Shown here piece after piece: positions 25,810 to 35,075 of a DNA stretch of 64,000 bases. This DNA is from Phycisphaerales bacterium (GTDB lineage: Bacteria > Planctomycetota > Phycisphaerae > Phycisphaerales > UBA1924): NCBI GenBank assembly GCA_013360675.1, contig JABWBB010000009.1, forward strand, positions 1 to 64,000. Reading direction: 5' to 3'. Position numbers and translations under genes: made by a program. Numbering within the stretch: position 1 is the stretch's first letter; each line of letters begins with the position of its first letter. Under the pieces are notes generated by a model. The model saw nothing but the letters and a program-made list of their open reading frames with translations. It was not told the DNA's origin and made no database searches.

Positions 25810-27453
25810 ATGCGCACGATGCTCTTGCCGTTGCTCGCCGCCCCGCTCGCCCTCGCCCAGCCTGCTCCCCAGCCCGCGCCGCACGCCGAGCCGGCGAAAG
25901 ACGCAGTCCCGATCGCCGAACTGCGCAGCGTCGCCGAATCGAGTGACTACAAGGCCACCGCCCTGCACGCGCAAGTTGTCTCGTTCCTCGATGCCATGGC
26001 GCAGGACCACCGCGTCACGCGCCTGACCCTGGGCACATCAACCCAGGGGCGCGAGATCCCGCTCGTCATCCTTGCCGACCCGCCCATCCGCAGCGCCGAA
26101 GAGGCGCAGATCGCCCGCGAGATGGACGGCAAAGTCGTCGTCTTCATCATCGGCAACATCCACGCGGGCGAGGTCTGCGGCAAGGAAGCCCTCCCCATGC
26201 TCGCACGCGATCTCCTCGTTCGCAACGACCCCCTCCTCTCTCGACTCATCATCGCCATCGCCCCCATCTACAACTGCGACGGCAACGAACAAGTCGCCGT
26301 CAACAACCGCCCGGGTCAGAACGGCCCCGAACTTGGCATGGGCAAGCGTGAGAACGGCCAGGGCCTCGACCTCAATCGCGACTTCATCAAGCTCGAAGCC
26401 CCCGAAACCCGCGCTCTGGTCGGCTTTCTCAACGCGTGGGATCCCCTCCTCTTCATCGACACCCACACCACCAACGGCTCGCACCACCGTTTCACCATCA
26501 CTTACGGCGGGCCCAAGGCCCTCGCCGGCGATGAAGCCGTCCGACTCTTCTTTCGCGATCGATTCATGCCCCAGGTCGCCGATCGCTACAGCGCCTCCTG
26601 CGGCGAGCCCACGTTCTACTACGGCTCGTTCGGCGACGGCGTCTTTGGCGACCCCGCCCACGACAAGGCCACCTGGGGCACCTACCCCGCCGAGGCGCGA
26701 TTCGGCACCAACTACGTCGGCCTGCGCGGGCGCATGAGCCTGCTCAGCGAGGCCTATTCCTACGCGCCGTACAAGGACCGCGTGCTCCGCACCTACGACT
26801 TCGTCCACGCCGCCCTGGCCTGGTGCGACCAGAACCACGACGAACTGGCGCGCCTGTGCGACGGCGCCGACGCCCGCGCCAGGGCCTCACCCCGCGACAT
26901 GGTCGCCATCCGCACGCGCACCGTCGCCTGCCCGGGCAAGGTCACCGTGCTCGGGTTCGAGGAAGAAATCAAGAACGGGCGATCCGTCAGCACCGGCATC
27001 CCCCGCGATTACAGCGTCGATCTGCTCGACTGCTACGAGCCCGAGGTGAGCGTCGCCCGCCCGCGGGCCTATCGCATCGAGCGCGATGTGCGCCTCGAGC
27101 CCGTGATCGACACGCTCCGCATGCACGGCGTCGTCGTGCGCGAGGTGCGCCGCGCGACCACCATCCCCGGCGAACGCCTCACCATCACCAAGGCCACCGC
27201 GGCCAGCCGCCCCTTCCAGGGGCACGTGCTCGTCAAGGCCGAGGCCGAGGCCGCCGCCGGCGATGTACCGCTGAACGCGGGCGACTGGTACATCAGCACC
27301 GCCCAGCCCCTGAGCAACCTGATCGTTTATGCGCTCGAGCCCCAGTCCGAAGACGGCCTGGCCACGTGGAACTTCTTTGACCCCTGGCTCACGCCCGGCG
27401 CGACCTTCCCCGTCTGGCGCATCACCGCCCCGAGCATCGACGGCGTCGAGTAA
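25810..27453 (+). CDS. M14-family zinc carboxypeptidase, exported
   Basis: The protein has about 547 aa with a signal peptide (ending LALAQ, about residue 17). Zinc ligands H118 and E121 (HAGE) and H219 (DTHTTNG) and the general base E314 (LSEAYSY) fit peptidase family M14, which removes C-terminal residues from peptides. A beta-rich C-terminal domain (about 365-547) follows the catalytic part. The ATG at 25810 is preferred to a GTG at 25804; neither has a good ribosome site. It lacks a dockerin, unlike the peptidases at the left of the window. It converges on glyA with only 3 bases between stops. Confidence 0.87.
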   Translation: MRTMLLPLLAAPLALAQPAPQPAPHAEPAKDAVPIAELRSVAESSDYKATALHAQVVSFLDAMAQDHRVTRLTLGTSTQGREIPLVILADPPIRSAEEAQIAREMDGKVVVFIIGNIHAGEVCGKEALPMLARDLLVRNDPLLSRLIIAIAPIYNCDGNEQVAVNNRPGQNGPELGMGKRENGQGLDLNRDFIKLEAPETRALVGFLNAWDPLLFIDTHTTNGSHHRFTITYGGPKALAGDEAVRLFFRDRFMPQVADRYSASCGEPTFYYGSFGDGVFGDPAHDKATWGTYPAEARFGTNYVGLRGRMSLLSEAYSYAPYKDRVLRTYDFVHAALAWCDQNHDELARLCDGADARARASPRDMVAIRTRTVACPGKVTVLGFEEEIKNGRSVSTGIPRDYSVDLLDCYEPEVSVARPRAYRIERDVRLEPVIDTLRMHGVVVREVRRATTIPGERLTITKATAASRPFQGHVLVKAEAEAAAGDVPLNAGDWYISTAQPLSNLIVYALEPQSEDGLATWNFFDPWLTPGATFPVWRITAPSIDGVE

Positions 27454-27456
27454 TCC

Positions 27457-28755
27457 TCACGCCGGCAGCGGGAACTTCGCGCACAGCGCGGCGACCTCGC
27501 CCCGCACCGCCGCCGTCTCGCGCTCCGCATCGCCCTTGAGCCCCGCGCTCAGCACGCGATCGATCCACGCGCCCACCTGCTTCACGTCCGCCTCGCCCAG
27601 CCCGCGCGTCGTGATCGCCGGCGTTCCCAGGCGAACCCCGCTCGTCACCCGCGGCGGCCTGGGGTCGTCGGGAATCCCGTTCTTGTTGCACACGATCCCC
27701 GCCGCCTCAAGCCACGCCTCGGCGTCGGCACCCGTCAGGTTCGCGTCCTTGGCCCGCAGGTCCACCAGCATCAGGTGGTTGTCGGTCCCGCCCGTCGTGC
27801 AGCGATACCCGTGCGAGGCCAGGCTTGCCGCCAGCGTCTTCGCGTTGGCGATCACCTTCGCGCCGTACGCCTTGAACGAGGGCGACAGCGCCTCGCCAAA
27901 GGCCACCGCCTTGGCCGCGATCACGTGCATCAGCGGCCCGCCCTGCGCCCCCGGGAACAGCGCCTTGTCGATCTTCTTGGCCAGGTCCTCGTTGTTGGTC
28001 AGGATCAGCCCGCCCCGCGGCCCGCGCAGGGTCTTGTGTGTCGTCGTCGTCGCTACGTGCGCGTGCGGGAAGGGCGAGGGGTGCACCCCCGCCGCCACCA
28101 GCCCCGCGATGTGCGCGATGTCCGCCACCAGCAGCGCGCCGCACTCGTCGGCGATCGCGCGGAACTTCGCAAAGTCGATCACCCGCGGGTACGCCGAATA
28201 GCCGCACAGGATGATCTTGGGCTTCGCCTCCAGACACGCCTTGCGCGCCGCATCGTAATCGATCCGCTCAAACTCGGCGTGCCCCTTGTCGTAGTGCAGC
28301 GGGTAGTGCACCGGCTTGAAGAACCGCCCCGAAAAGTTGATCTTCATCCCGTGCGAGAGGTGCCCCCCGTCCTTGAGCACCAGGCTCGCGAACGTGTCGC
28401 CCGGCTCGAGCAGCGCCATCATCATCGCCTGGTTCGCCTGCGCGCCCGAGTGCGGCTGCACGTTCGCGAACGTCGCCCCGAACAGGCGGCACGCCCGCTC
28501 CCGCGCGATCGTCTCGATCGCGTCGTGGTGCAGACACCCGCCGTAGTACCGCGCCCCCGGATACCCCTCGGCGTATTTGTTGGTCAGGCACGTGCCCATC
28601 GCGTGCATCACCGCGCCGCTCACGTGGTTCTCGCTGGCGATGAGTTCGATCGTCGTCGCCTGGCGCTTCGCCTCGGCGTCGATCAGGTTCCCGATCTCGG
28701 GGTCGGCCTTGCGGATGAGTTCGAGCACGCTCGCCGTCGCGGTGTGATTGGCCAT
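27457..28755 (-). CDS. glyA: Serine hydroxymethyltransferase
   Basis: The protein has 432 aa and interconverts serine and glycine while loading one-carbon units on tetrahydrofolate. The PLP lysine is K241 in [13 protein letters not shown]; the N-terminal ELIASEN and the [10 protein letters not shown] motif are intact. The length is typical. It is the last gene of a leftward run (amidase, kinase, phosphatase, glyA), 36 bases after the phosphatase stop, and may be read through from it. No strong ribosome site was seen before the ATG. Confidence 0.97.
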   Translation of the reverse strand: MANHTATASVLELIRKADPEIGNLIDAEAKRQATTIELIASENHVSGAVMHAMGTCLTNKYAEGYPGARYYGGCLHHDAIETIARERACRLFGATFANVQPHSGAQANQAMMMALLEPGDTFASLVLKDGGHLSHGMKINFSGRFFKPVHYPLHYDKGHAEFERIDYDAARKACLEAKPKIILCGYSAYPRVIDFAKFRAIADECGALLVADIAHIAGLVAAGVHPSPFPHAHVATTTTHKTLRGPRGGLILTNNEDLAKKIDKALFPGAQGGPLMHVIAAKAVAFGEALSPSFKAYGAKVIANAKTLAASLASHGYRCTTGGTDNHLMLVDLRAKDANLTGADAEAWLEAAGIVCNKNGIPDDPRPPRVTSGVRLGTPAITTRGLGEADVKQVGAWIDRVLSAGLKGDAERETAAVRGEVAALCAKFPLPA

Positions 28756-28791
28756 GATGGCGAGGGTACGCCGCCACAGACCCCTGCGCCC

Positions 28792-29700
28792 CTACACCGC
28801 CAGCGCCACCGCGCGTGCCACCGCCTCCTCGGGCGTGGGCGGGTCCGACAGGTCGATGGGCAGGTACACGCCCCGCGCGTGGTCGCTGTTGAGCACGACG
28901 GCGTTGGGCGGGATCAGTTTCGCCCCCTCCTCCACCTTCTCGTGCCCCAAAATGAACATGTTCACCCCCCAGCGCTCCACCAGGTCCTCGAGCAGTTCCG
29001 CGTCGTACCCGCGCCCCCACACCATCATGTGGGCCGAGCCCCGGCGCGGCTCATAATCCGCCTCCACAAGATCGCGCGACAGAATCGTCGGGTCGAAGCG
29101 GTTCATCATCGCCGCGTTGGGCACGCTGTGCGAGCACAAAATGTCCCCGCGCGTCGTCACGCAGCGCAGCGCCAGCGGCATCGCGCGCACAAAGTCGGCG
29201 ATCGCCTTGGCCACATCCTCGGTCCGCGCGCCAAAGACATACTCGAGCCCCTTGTTGAAGGCCTCGACCACCCGCACGCCGTCCTTCACGATCCCCGACC
29301 CGCAGATCTGCGCCAACTCGTGGTTCCCCAGCAGCACGTGCACCAACTCGGGGTATCGCGTCTTGAGAGCCGCGGCTTTGGCCAGCGCCCGGTACGACAT
29401 GTCCATCCCGTTGAACAGCCGATCCGGGTGGATGATCTCCTGCAGCACCAGGTGGGCGATCTCGCCCCCGCTTGCGCCGCCGGCTGCGCCCATCCCCGCC
29501 GCCGCCACCACCTTCTCGAAGTGCATCGGGTTGTCGTGCAGATCGCCCGTGGCGATCAGGCGTCCGGGCGATTCAATTCGATCGATCGAACCGCGTCGGC
29601 AGGCAGCGTTCCGCGCGGCCTCGGCCCCGCGCCCGAAGCAATCAATCACGCTGTCCGCGTTGGTCAGGTTCGGCGGGGGTGGGGGGGGCTCGTCGGACAC
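28792..29700 (-). CDS. PPP-type metallophosphoesterase (protein phosphatase-like)
   Basis: The protein has 302 aa. The metallophosphatase signatures GDLHDN (about residue 49), GNHE (about 120), the CSHS site (about 195) and GHEKVEEG (about 255) bind the two metal ions of PPP/calcineurin-like enzymes. It starts at GTG only 3 bases after the stop of a Ser/Thr kinase, so the two are translationally coupled. The natural inference is that it reverses phosphorylation by that kinase, although small-molecule substrates are possible. The N-terminus is proline-rich. Confidence 0.87.
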   Translation of the reverse strand: MSDEPPPPPPNLTNADSVIDCFGRGAEAARNAACRRGSIDRIESPGRLIATGDLHDNPMHFEKVVAAAGMGAAGGASGGEIAHLVLQEIIHPDRLFNGMDMSYRALAKAAALKTRYPELVHVLLGNHELAQICGSGIVKDGVRVVEAFNKGLEYVFGARTEDVAKAIADFVRAMPLALRCVTTRGDILCSHSVPNAAMMNRFDPTILSRDLVEADYEPRRGSAHMMVWGRGYDAELLEDLVERWGVNMFILGHEKVEEGAKLIPPNAVVLNSDHARGVYLPIDLSDPPTPEEAVARAVALAV

Positions 29701-29703
29701 AAA

Positions 29704-30729
29704 TCACGCCAGCGGCGGCACCGGCCCCGAGGCGTCGCTCGTCGCCCGCAGCGTCCCGGGGGCCGAGCCCTCGTTCAGCCGCGCCCCCTCGTGGTTTGTC
29801 GCATCATTGAGGATGAGCCCGCCCACGCTGCTCCCCTCCTTGGTCTTGTCGCGGGCGGCGATGCCCGACAGCCGCAGCTCGCCCAGCACGTTCTGCAGCA
29901 CCTCGACCACGTGCCCCATGTCGTCGGGTCGGTCCTCGGGGTCGATCTCGACGCAGTGCATGATCAGTTCGTTGAGTTTCCCGGGGATGCGAGGGTTGAT
30001 CTCGCTGGCCGCACGAGGTTTGGGGATCAGGTGATCGTCGATCCGCGAGACCAGGCTGTCGCCCCGGGGCAGCGCGGTGGGCACATGCCGCCCCGTCACC
30101 GTCCAGTACATCGTCGCGCCGAGGTTGTACACGTCGGTGCGCGAGGTGATCGGCCGCCGGTGCACCTGCTCGGGGGCGATGTAGTCGGGCGTCCCCTGGA
30201 TCCGCCCCTTGACCGTCCCCAGCGTGCACGACTGGCCCAGGTCGATGATCTTGGCCATGGGCCCGTTGGCCGACTGGCAGACCATGATGTTGTTGGGCTT
30301 CATGTCCGCGTGGGCGAACCCGCGCTCGTGCATGTGCCCCATCGCCCGCGCGGTCTGCTCGAAGAGGCTTACGGCATCATCGAACCGCTTGGGCGGGCGA
30401 CGGTCCATGCTCACCCCGTCCACGACCTCCATCACCAACATCACGTCGGTCAGGTACAGCAGCCGCCGGGTCTTCTTGATGAGCCGCGTAATCTTGCGGA
30501 TGTTCGGGTGGTTCAGCTTGCTGGCGATCTGGTATTCCTGGATCGCCTGGTCGAGGAAGCGGGCGTCCTTGGCGTCGCCCCGGTGCACGTGCTTCAGTGC
30601 CCATACCTGCTTGGTCTTGGGGTCCTGCACCAAATAGATATGCGACGCGGCCCCTTCGCCCAGGGCCGTGTGAACGCGGTACCCCTCGACGGTCTCACCG
30701 GCCTTGAACATGGGCTCCGACAGACTCAT
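29704..30729 (-). CDS. Eukaryotic-like Ser/Thr protein kinase, soluble
   Basis: The protein has 341 aa. The kinase core is complete: glycine loop GEGAAS (about 24-29), ATP-binding lysine K46 (WALKH), the catalytic loop HADMKPNN (D142, N147), a DLG in place of DFG (D163) and an APE motif (about 186). The HRD arginine is replaced by Ala, so activation-loop phosphorylation may not be needed. There is no transmembrane segment or sensor domain; the last 60 residues are low-complexity. The ATG at 30727-30729 has GGAGAAGA upstream and begins just before the conserved core, so a longer in-frame start is rejected. It is coupled to the phosphatase gene that follows. Confidence 0.9.
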   Translation of the reverse strand: MSLSEPMFKAGETVEGYRVHTALGEGAASHIYLVQDPKTKQVWALKHVHRGDAKDARFLDQAIQEYQIASKLNHPNIRKITRLIKKTRRLLYLTDVMLVMEVVDGVSMDRRPPKRFDDAVSLFEQTARAMGHMHERGFAHADMKPNNIMVCQSANGPMAKIIDLGQSCTLGTVKGRIQGTPDYIAPEQVHRRPITSRTDVYNLGATMYWTVTGRHVPTALPRGDSLVSRIDDHLIPKPRAASEINPRIPGKLNELIMHCVEIDPEDRPDDMGHVVEVLQNVLGELRLSGIAARDKTKEGSSVGGLILNDATNHEGARLNEGSAPGTLRATSDASGPVPPLA

Positions 30730-30957
30730 TCCGTCGTCTTCTCCACCCCGGTCATCCGCCTCGAACGGGCGGTCCCGACCATAGCCCTGCCAACGCGAGC
30801 AGGCATCCTGACCCAGCCCTGGGCGACCCCCGCTCCGAGCGAATGAGTATCGCCCCAACGCCCCCTCGGATCAACGCGGGGGCCTCAGAATCCACGACCA
30901 TGGCCCCCCACGAGTGAGCGCGGGTCAGCCTTGTTCGTCGCCCGACCCTCTTGGGTT

Positions 30958-31635
30958 TCAGGGTTCGCCCGCGATCTGCTCGCGGAATGAGGTCTCGGGG
31001 AAGAGACGCCCGGGGCTGTCCACCGCCGCGATCTGGCGGTGCATGTACACCCGGTCGGCCGGGATTCCCAGTTCCCGGCGCAGGCTCGTGACCAGCTGAA
31101 CCAGGCGCTGGCGCTGCGCCGGCGTGATCGACTGGCGGTTCCCGTCCCCCACCAGGCAGATGCCAATCGCGTGCTGGTTGTACCAGTCGGCCGTCAGGCC
31201 GGCGGCGTGCGCGCCCGCGAGTTGCCCGCCCCAGCGGTACCCCACGTGCAGCTGCCCGTCGGCCATTCCATTTCCATTGCCGATCACGAAGTGGTAGCCC
31301 AGCCCGCGCAGGCGCAGTTGCCGCGCCTCGGCCTCGAGGCTCTCGGGGCTGCCCACGGGCGACCCGCTGTCGTGAATGACAATCGCCTTCCAGCGCGGCG
31401 TATCGAGCGGCGCCTTGGTGCTGAAGATCGCCTCGATCGACCCGGGCGCGCTCGTGGCCAGCATGGGCATGAGCGTCAGGCCGTCGCCCCGATGCATGGG
31501 CTTCCCGCCCAGCGCCAGCAGCAGCCCGCCCACACCCGTCATCGCCCCCATCAGGCAGACCCACACCACGCGCGCGCGCCGAGAAACCCCACCCTTGTGT
31601 GTGCCGGCGCGTGCCTTGGTGCGAGCTTGAGCCAT
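30958..31635 (-). CDS. Membrane-anchored N-acetylmuramoyl-L-alanine amidase (Amidase_2/PGRP fold)
   Basis: The protein has 225 aa with one N-terminal transmembrane segment (about 20-43). The amidase fold is recognisable from IVIHDS (first zinc His, about residue 91), GYHFVIGNG (about 115) and YMHRQ (second His, about 200). The third ligand region reads VDSPGRLFP instead of TDCPG, so Cys is absent and Asp is the likely ligand, as in AmpD. It should cut the lactyl-Ala bond of peptidoglycan fragments outside the inner membrane. No clear ribosome site precedes the ATG at 31633-31635; longer in-frame starts add no homology. Confidence 0.82.
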   Translation of the reverse strand: MAQARTKARAGTHKGGVSRRARVVWVCLMGAMTGVGGLLLALGGKPMHRGDGLTLMPMLATSAPGSIEAIFSTKAPLDTPRWKAIVIHDSGSPVGSPESLEAEARQLRLRGLGYHFVIGNGNGMADGQLHVGYRWGGQLAGAHAAGLTADWYNQHAIGICLVGDGNRQSITPAQRQRLVQLVTSLRRELGIPADRVYMHRQIAAVDSPGRLFPETSFREQIAGEP

Positions 31636-31803
31636 GAGCGGTGGTACCCAGATTGAGTGCGGATGCGACAACAGGAACGGATCACGGCTCCGCCGCTCAC
31701 TCAAATCGTCACAATCCATCCGTGCGATTCAAATCCTAGGACGAATTCCTTGCGCCGCAACCCACTTCAGGCCGGTTCAGGAGTTTTGCACGTCCATTCC
31801 CGA

Positions 31804-32022
31804 TTATTCGGGCGGCTGCAGTCGCGCACGAATATTCGGACGACGCTTCCCAAACTCATCCATCACGTACGACGGCGCACGCCGATCACGCACCGCGTCG
31901 AAGCGGTCGTACTGGCTCCGCGGCTCGTCGGGCGTCAGCACCGCCTTCTCGCACCCGCCCAGGAGCAGGCCCGCCGCGCCCGTCAGGATCACCAGCGTTG
32001 CCCGTTTCATCGCTCGACTCAT
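31804..32022 (-). CDS. Small lipoprotein of unknown function
   Basis: The protein has 72 aa with a lipoprotein signal peptide and lipobox LGGC (Cys24). The mature part is only about 48 residues, polar and arginine-rich, with the motif DEPRSQYDRFDAVRD followed by DEFGKRRPNIRARL. I recall similar short lipoproteins in other planctomycetes but cannot name a family. An in-frame ATG four codons downstream (32010) is an alternative start. It stands alone between trmL and the amidase gene. Confidence 0.7.
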   Translation of the reverse strand: MSRAMKRATLVILTGAAGLLLGGCEKAVLTPDEPRSQYDRFDAVRDRRAPSYVMDEFGKRRPNIRARLQPPE

Positions 32023-32165
32023 GCGTCAGGCCCCATGCGCCCGGGGCGCGAGGAGAGAGCCCTCACGCGTGCCGGTCCAAAAAGTGTACCGCCCCGACGA
32101 CGCGGGGCGGGACACTCAGAGGAGAGAGGACACTTTCTTCGGCAGTCGGCGGTCATGAGCGCCGC

Positions 32166-32720
32166 TCATCCTTGTCTACCGGGTTCACCCCGCGCAGGTT
32201 CATGGTTCGCCTCAGATTTTGGGACGAATCGCCCCGGGGCGGTCAGGATCAGCTCCCCGCGGCTCAGGCACTGGCGGATCCCTTCGTAGACCACCGCACA
32301 GACCGCCGTCGCCACGTTCAGGCTCCGCTCGCCGGGCACCATGGGCAAGGCCAGCGTCCGTCCCTCGTGCCGGTTCAGGAGCGATTGGGGCAGCCCCGCC
32401 GTCTCCTTCCCGAACACAAGCCAATCGCCCGTACGAATGTCGGCCTCGAAGCAGGATCGGGTTGCCTTGGTGGAGAGGAACCAGAGGCGTTGCGGGGCGA
32501 GGGCGGCCTCGAAGTCCTCCCACGAGTCGTGTTCGCGCACGCCAAGCCTGGGCCAGTAGTCGAGTCCCGCGCGTCGGCAGGCCTTCTCGGACGTATCGAA
32601 CCCCAGCGGACGGATCAGGTCGAGTGTGCAGCCGGTGGCCACGCAGGTGCGCCCGATGTTCCCCGCGTTGTTGGGGATCTCGGGTTCATGGAGCACGACG
32701 CCAAAGAGGCCGCGAGGCAC
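32166..32720 (-). CDS. trmL: tRNA (cytidine(34)-2'-O)-methyltransferase
   Basis: The protein has 184 aa of the SPOUT class. The three knot motifs are clear: NNAGNIGRTC near the N-terminus, FGKETAGLP (about 105-113) and SLNVATAV (about 135-142). TrmL methylates the wobble ribose of tRNA-Leu isoacceptors using SAM. About 25 extra C-terminal residues follow the family core. The start is GTG at 32720, 4 bases after the stop of the thioredoxin-fold gene, indicating an operon. Confidence 0.92.
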   Translation of the reverse strand: MPRGLFGVVLHEPEIPNNAGNIGRTCVATGCTLDLIRPLGFDTSEKACRRAGLDYWPRLGVREHDSWEDFEAALAPQRLWFLSTKATRSCFEADIRTGDWLVFGKETAGLPQSLLNRHEGRTLALPMVPGERSLNVATAVCAVVYEGIRQCLSRGELILTAPGRFVPKSEANHEPARGEPGRQG

Positions 32721-32724
32721 GCGT

Positions 32725-34029
32725 TCACTTCTGCTGCGTGCGGATCCACTCGGCCTCGACCGCGCGCCGGGCCTGCACCCCCGGATCGACCTTGAGCACC
32801 TGCAGCAGGGCGGCGATGGGATCCACGCCCGCGACGACCGTCTGCCCGCCCTGGCTCACGACCGGCCACCAGCGGGCCATCTTGTCGCTGCTCACGATCA
32901 CGAAGAAGGGCCAGGGGATCACGTTCTGCTGGTTCTGCAGCGCATCGAAGATCGCGTTGCCCGGGTCGATTGTCAGGAAATGGTCGAACTTGCGGCTCTT
33001 GGCCACCTCTTCGAGCTTCTTCTGCAGCTTGACCGGGTCGCGCTGATCCTCGGTCAGCTGCTGGTTGTTGATCGACGTCGACAGCGGGCTAAGCACGCCC
33101 ACGACCACCAGGTCGCGCCCGTACTGACGCTGCAGCAGGTCGGCGTTGTGCATGATCCCGTGGAACGACCCGGGCAGGTCCGGGTGCCACAGATAGAGCA
33201 GCACCGCGCGCCCCTTGAGTTCGGGCTTGCGCGGGAACCAGTTCGTATCGGGCAGCGCCACGGGCTTGGGCTCGAGCAGTGTGGCCTGCCCCTGCTGAGC
33301 GCTGGGGTCGCGCGGCAGAGGGGGCCACTTGGCCGCCTTGATCGCCTCGGGGCTGGGCTCGGGGAACGGCAACTCGGGGATCGATGTCAGGTCGACCTGG
33401 TCGCGCATCGCGTCGATGCGGCGCAGCTCGAGGTCTCGCGCCTGGGCTTCGTCGGCCAGGCGACCCTTCAGGCCCGCCGCCGCATCGGCCTTCTCGGCCA
33501 GCAGCAGATCGACCGCCTGCTCGACCGACTCGGTGGCCACGTCGGCGTAGCGGAGCTGCCCCGAGCGATCGATGAAGTAGAAATCAGGATCCTGGTCGAC
33601 CAGCAGCCGCTCGCGGAACTTGCCCTGCGCGTCGTGCGCCAGGATCACCGACGAGTCGCCCTTGGCCGCGGCGTCCCATCCGTCCTTGTGGTGCACCGCG
33701 ACGACGATCAGCCCGTCCTTGGCCTTGGTCTGGGCCAGGCGCTGCGCGAGCGCAAAGCCACGCTTGGCCGACGGATACCAGTCGGCATACGTGCAGATCA
33801 GCACGACCTTTCCGTCGGCGGCGGGTGCGGCCCCGTGCTTCCAGTCCGAGAGCAGCGACCAGGCGTCCGCCGGGAAGGGGGCCAGTTCCATCTTGTTCAG
33901 TTGCCCGCGACGCGGGCCCTCACCCTCGCGGACAATCGACGGATCGGCCTGATGCTGTGCGCTCGCCAGCGAGCCGCCCAGCACAACCAGGACCACGGCC
34001 AAGGAACGAAGGATCGATCGGTTCTTCAT
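32725..34029 (-). CDS. Exported protein with two thioredoxin-fold domains lacking CxxC
   Basis: The protein has 434 aa with a signal peptide (ending SLASAQ, about residue 25). Two thioredoxin-like folds can be inferred: VVLICTYADWYPSAKRG (about 75-90) and AVLLYLWHPDLPGSFHG (about 285-300), each followed by alternating strands and helices. Neither has the redox CxxC (WYPSAKRG and HPDLPGSF instead), so it is unlikely to be an oxidoreductase. The ATG at 34027-34029 has GGGAG upstream and opens the signal peptide. It is in an operon with trmL. Confidence 0.72.
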   Translation of the reverse strand: MKNRSILRSLAVVLVVLGGSLASAQHQADPSIVREGEGPRRGQLNKMELAPFPADAWSLLSDWKHGAAPAADGKVVLICTYADWYPSAKRGFALAQRLAQTKAKDGLIVVAVHHKDGWDAAAKGDSSVILAHDAQGKFRERLLVDQDPDFYFIDRSGQLRYADVATESVEQAVDLLLAEKADAAAGLKGRLADEAQARDLELRRIDAMRDQVDLTSIPELPFPEPSPEAIKAAKWPPLPRDPSAQQGQATLLEPKPVALPDTNWFPRKPELKGRAVLLYLWHPDLPGSFHGIMHNADLLQRQYGRDLVVVGVLSPLSTSINNQQLTEDQRDPVKLQKKLEEVAKSRKFDHFLTIDPGNAIFDALQNQQNVIPWPFFVIVSSDKMARWWPVVSQGGQTVVAGVDPIAALLQVLKVDPGVQARRAVEAEWIRTQQK

Positions 34030-34167
34030 CGCGAAACGCTCCCACCGGTGCGACGACGCGCACCAAGGATCAGACCAACACCACGGGCGGCTAACCATAC
34101 CACGCCCGGCGTTCCTTATTAAGACGCCCCCGAGCCCCAATGGTTCACCCAATCCCCCGAGTTGCGC

Positions 34168-34995
34168 TCATGGGGACGACACCCCGGGGGCGGCCAGATG
34201 GCTCAGAGCCACCGCCCCCGCCGTCGCCACGTTCAGCGAATCGGCCATGGGGCTCATGGGGATCCGTACCCGATGCACGACCTTCGCAAAGGCCCCCGGG
34301 CTCAGCCCGGGTCCCTCGGCCCCCAGCAGCAGCGCGGGACGGGAAGGGGGCGGCATCGATCGGAGATCCGTCGCGTCAGGGTCCGGTGTCAGGGCCAGCA
34401 GGTCAAACCCGGACTCGCGCACCTGTGCCAGGGCGTCGGGCCAGGGTTCCAGGCGTGCGAAGGGCAGGACCAGGGCCGCCCCCATCGAGACGCGCAGGGC
34501 CTTGCGATAGAGCGGGTCGCAGCAGCCGGGGCTGAGCAGCACCCCGGCCCCCTCGCCCGCCAGGGCCGCGGCGTTGCGGAAGACCGCGCCCACGTTGTCC
34601 TGGTTGGAGAGGTCTTCGAGAATGACCAGCAGGCGGCATTGGGCGAGCAGCGTGGCGGGGTCGCGCGGGGGCGGGCGCACGCCGCAGGCCATGATCCCGC
34701 GATGAAACTCGAACCCGACCAGCCCGGCGAGGACACTCTCGGGCACGACATAGATCGGGGTCTGGGGGGGCGCGAGCGAGCAGAGGTCCTTGGCGCGAGC
34801 GCGGGCCTGCTCGGTGACGAGGATGGAGTGGACGCCCAGGCCCGAGCGGAGCAGGCGTTCGACGAGGAATGCACCCTCGCAGATGAATGTGGGGCGCACG
34901 CCGGCGAACTCCTGCGCGCGCCGGTGGTGATCGCGCAGGTCGAGGTAGGGGGCGACGCGTTCGTCGCGCGGGTCGGCGATGGGGATGGCATCCAC
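34168..34995 (-). CDS. SpoU/TrmH-family RNA 2'-O-methyltransferase
   Basis: The protein has 275 aa. An N-terminal substrate-binding part (about 1-105) is followed by the SPOUT domain with NVGAVFRN (about 140), LLLGAEGPGLS (about 225) and IPMSPMADSLNVATA (about 250), the SAM-binding knot. It resembles TrmH/RlmB enzymes that methylate ribose in tRNA or 23S rRNA; the exact target is not clear. The start is GTG at 34993-34995. It is divergent from the permease gene with an 80-base gap. Confidence 0.88.
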   Translation of the reverse strand: MDAIPIADPRDERVAPYLDLRDHHRRAQEFAGVRPTFICEGAFLVERLLRSGLGVHSILVTEQARARAKDLCSLAPPQTPIYVVPESVLAGLVGFEFHRGIMACGVRPPPRDPATLLAQCRLLVILEDLSNQDNVGAVFRNAAALAGEGAGVLLSPGCCDPLYRKALRVSMGAALVLPFARLEPWPDALAQVRESGFDLLALTPDPDATDLRSMPPPSRPALLLGAEGPGLSPGAFAKVVHRVRIPMSPMADSLNVATAGAVALSHLAAPGVSSP

Positions 34996-35075
34996 GCTGG
35001 TATTGTGGCCATGTCGGGGCGATCGGGGAGGCGGGCGCGGGCTTGTGCCCTGCGGGCGACGTAAACTCCGCCCCG

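Noticed and set aside
27775-30846. Open frame of over 1,000 codons on the plus strand
   Set aside because: It is antisense to glyA, the phosphatase and the kinase, all of which have clear family motifs. Its translation is Arg/His/Pro/Val-rich low complexity, as expected from the complement of high-GC codons.
30877-30907. Hairpin between the amidase and kinase genes
   Set aside because: A 7-bp stem with a 17-base loop and no T-run; it is not clearly above chance in this GC-rich DNA.
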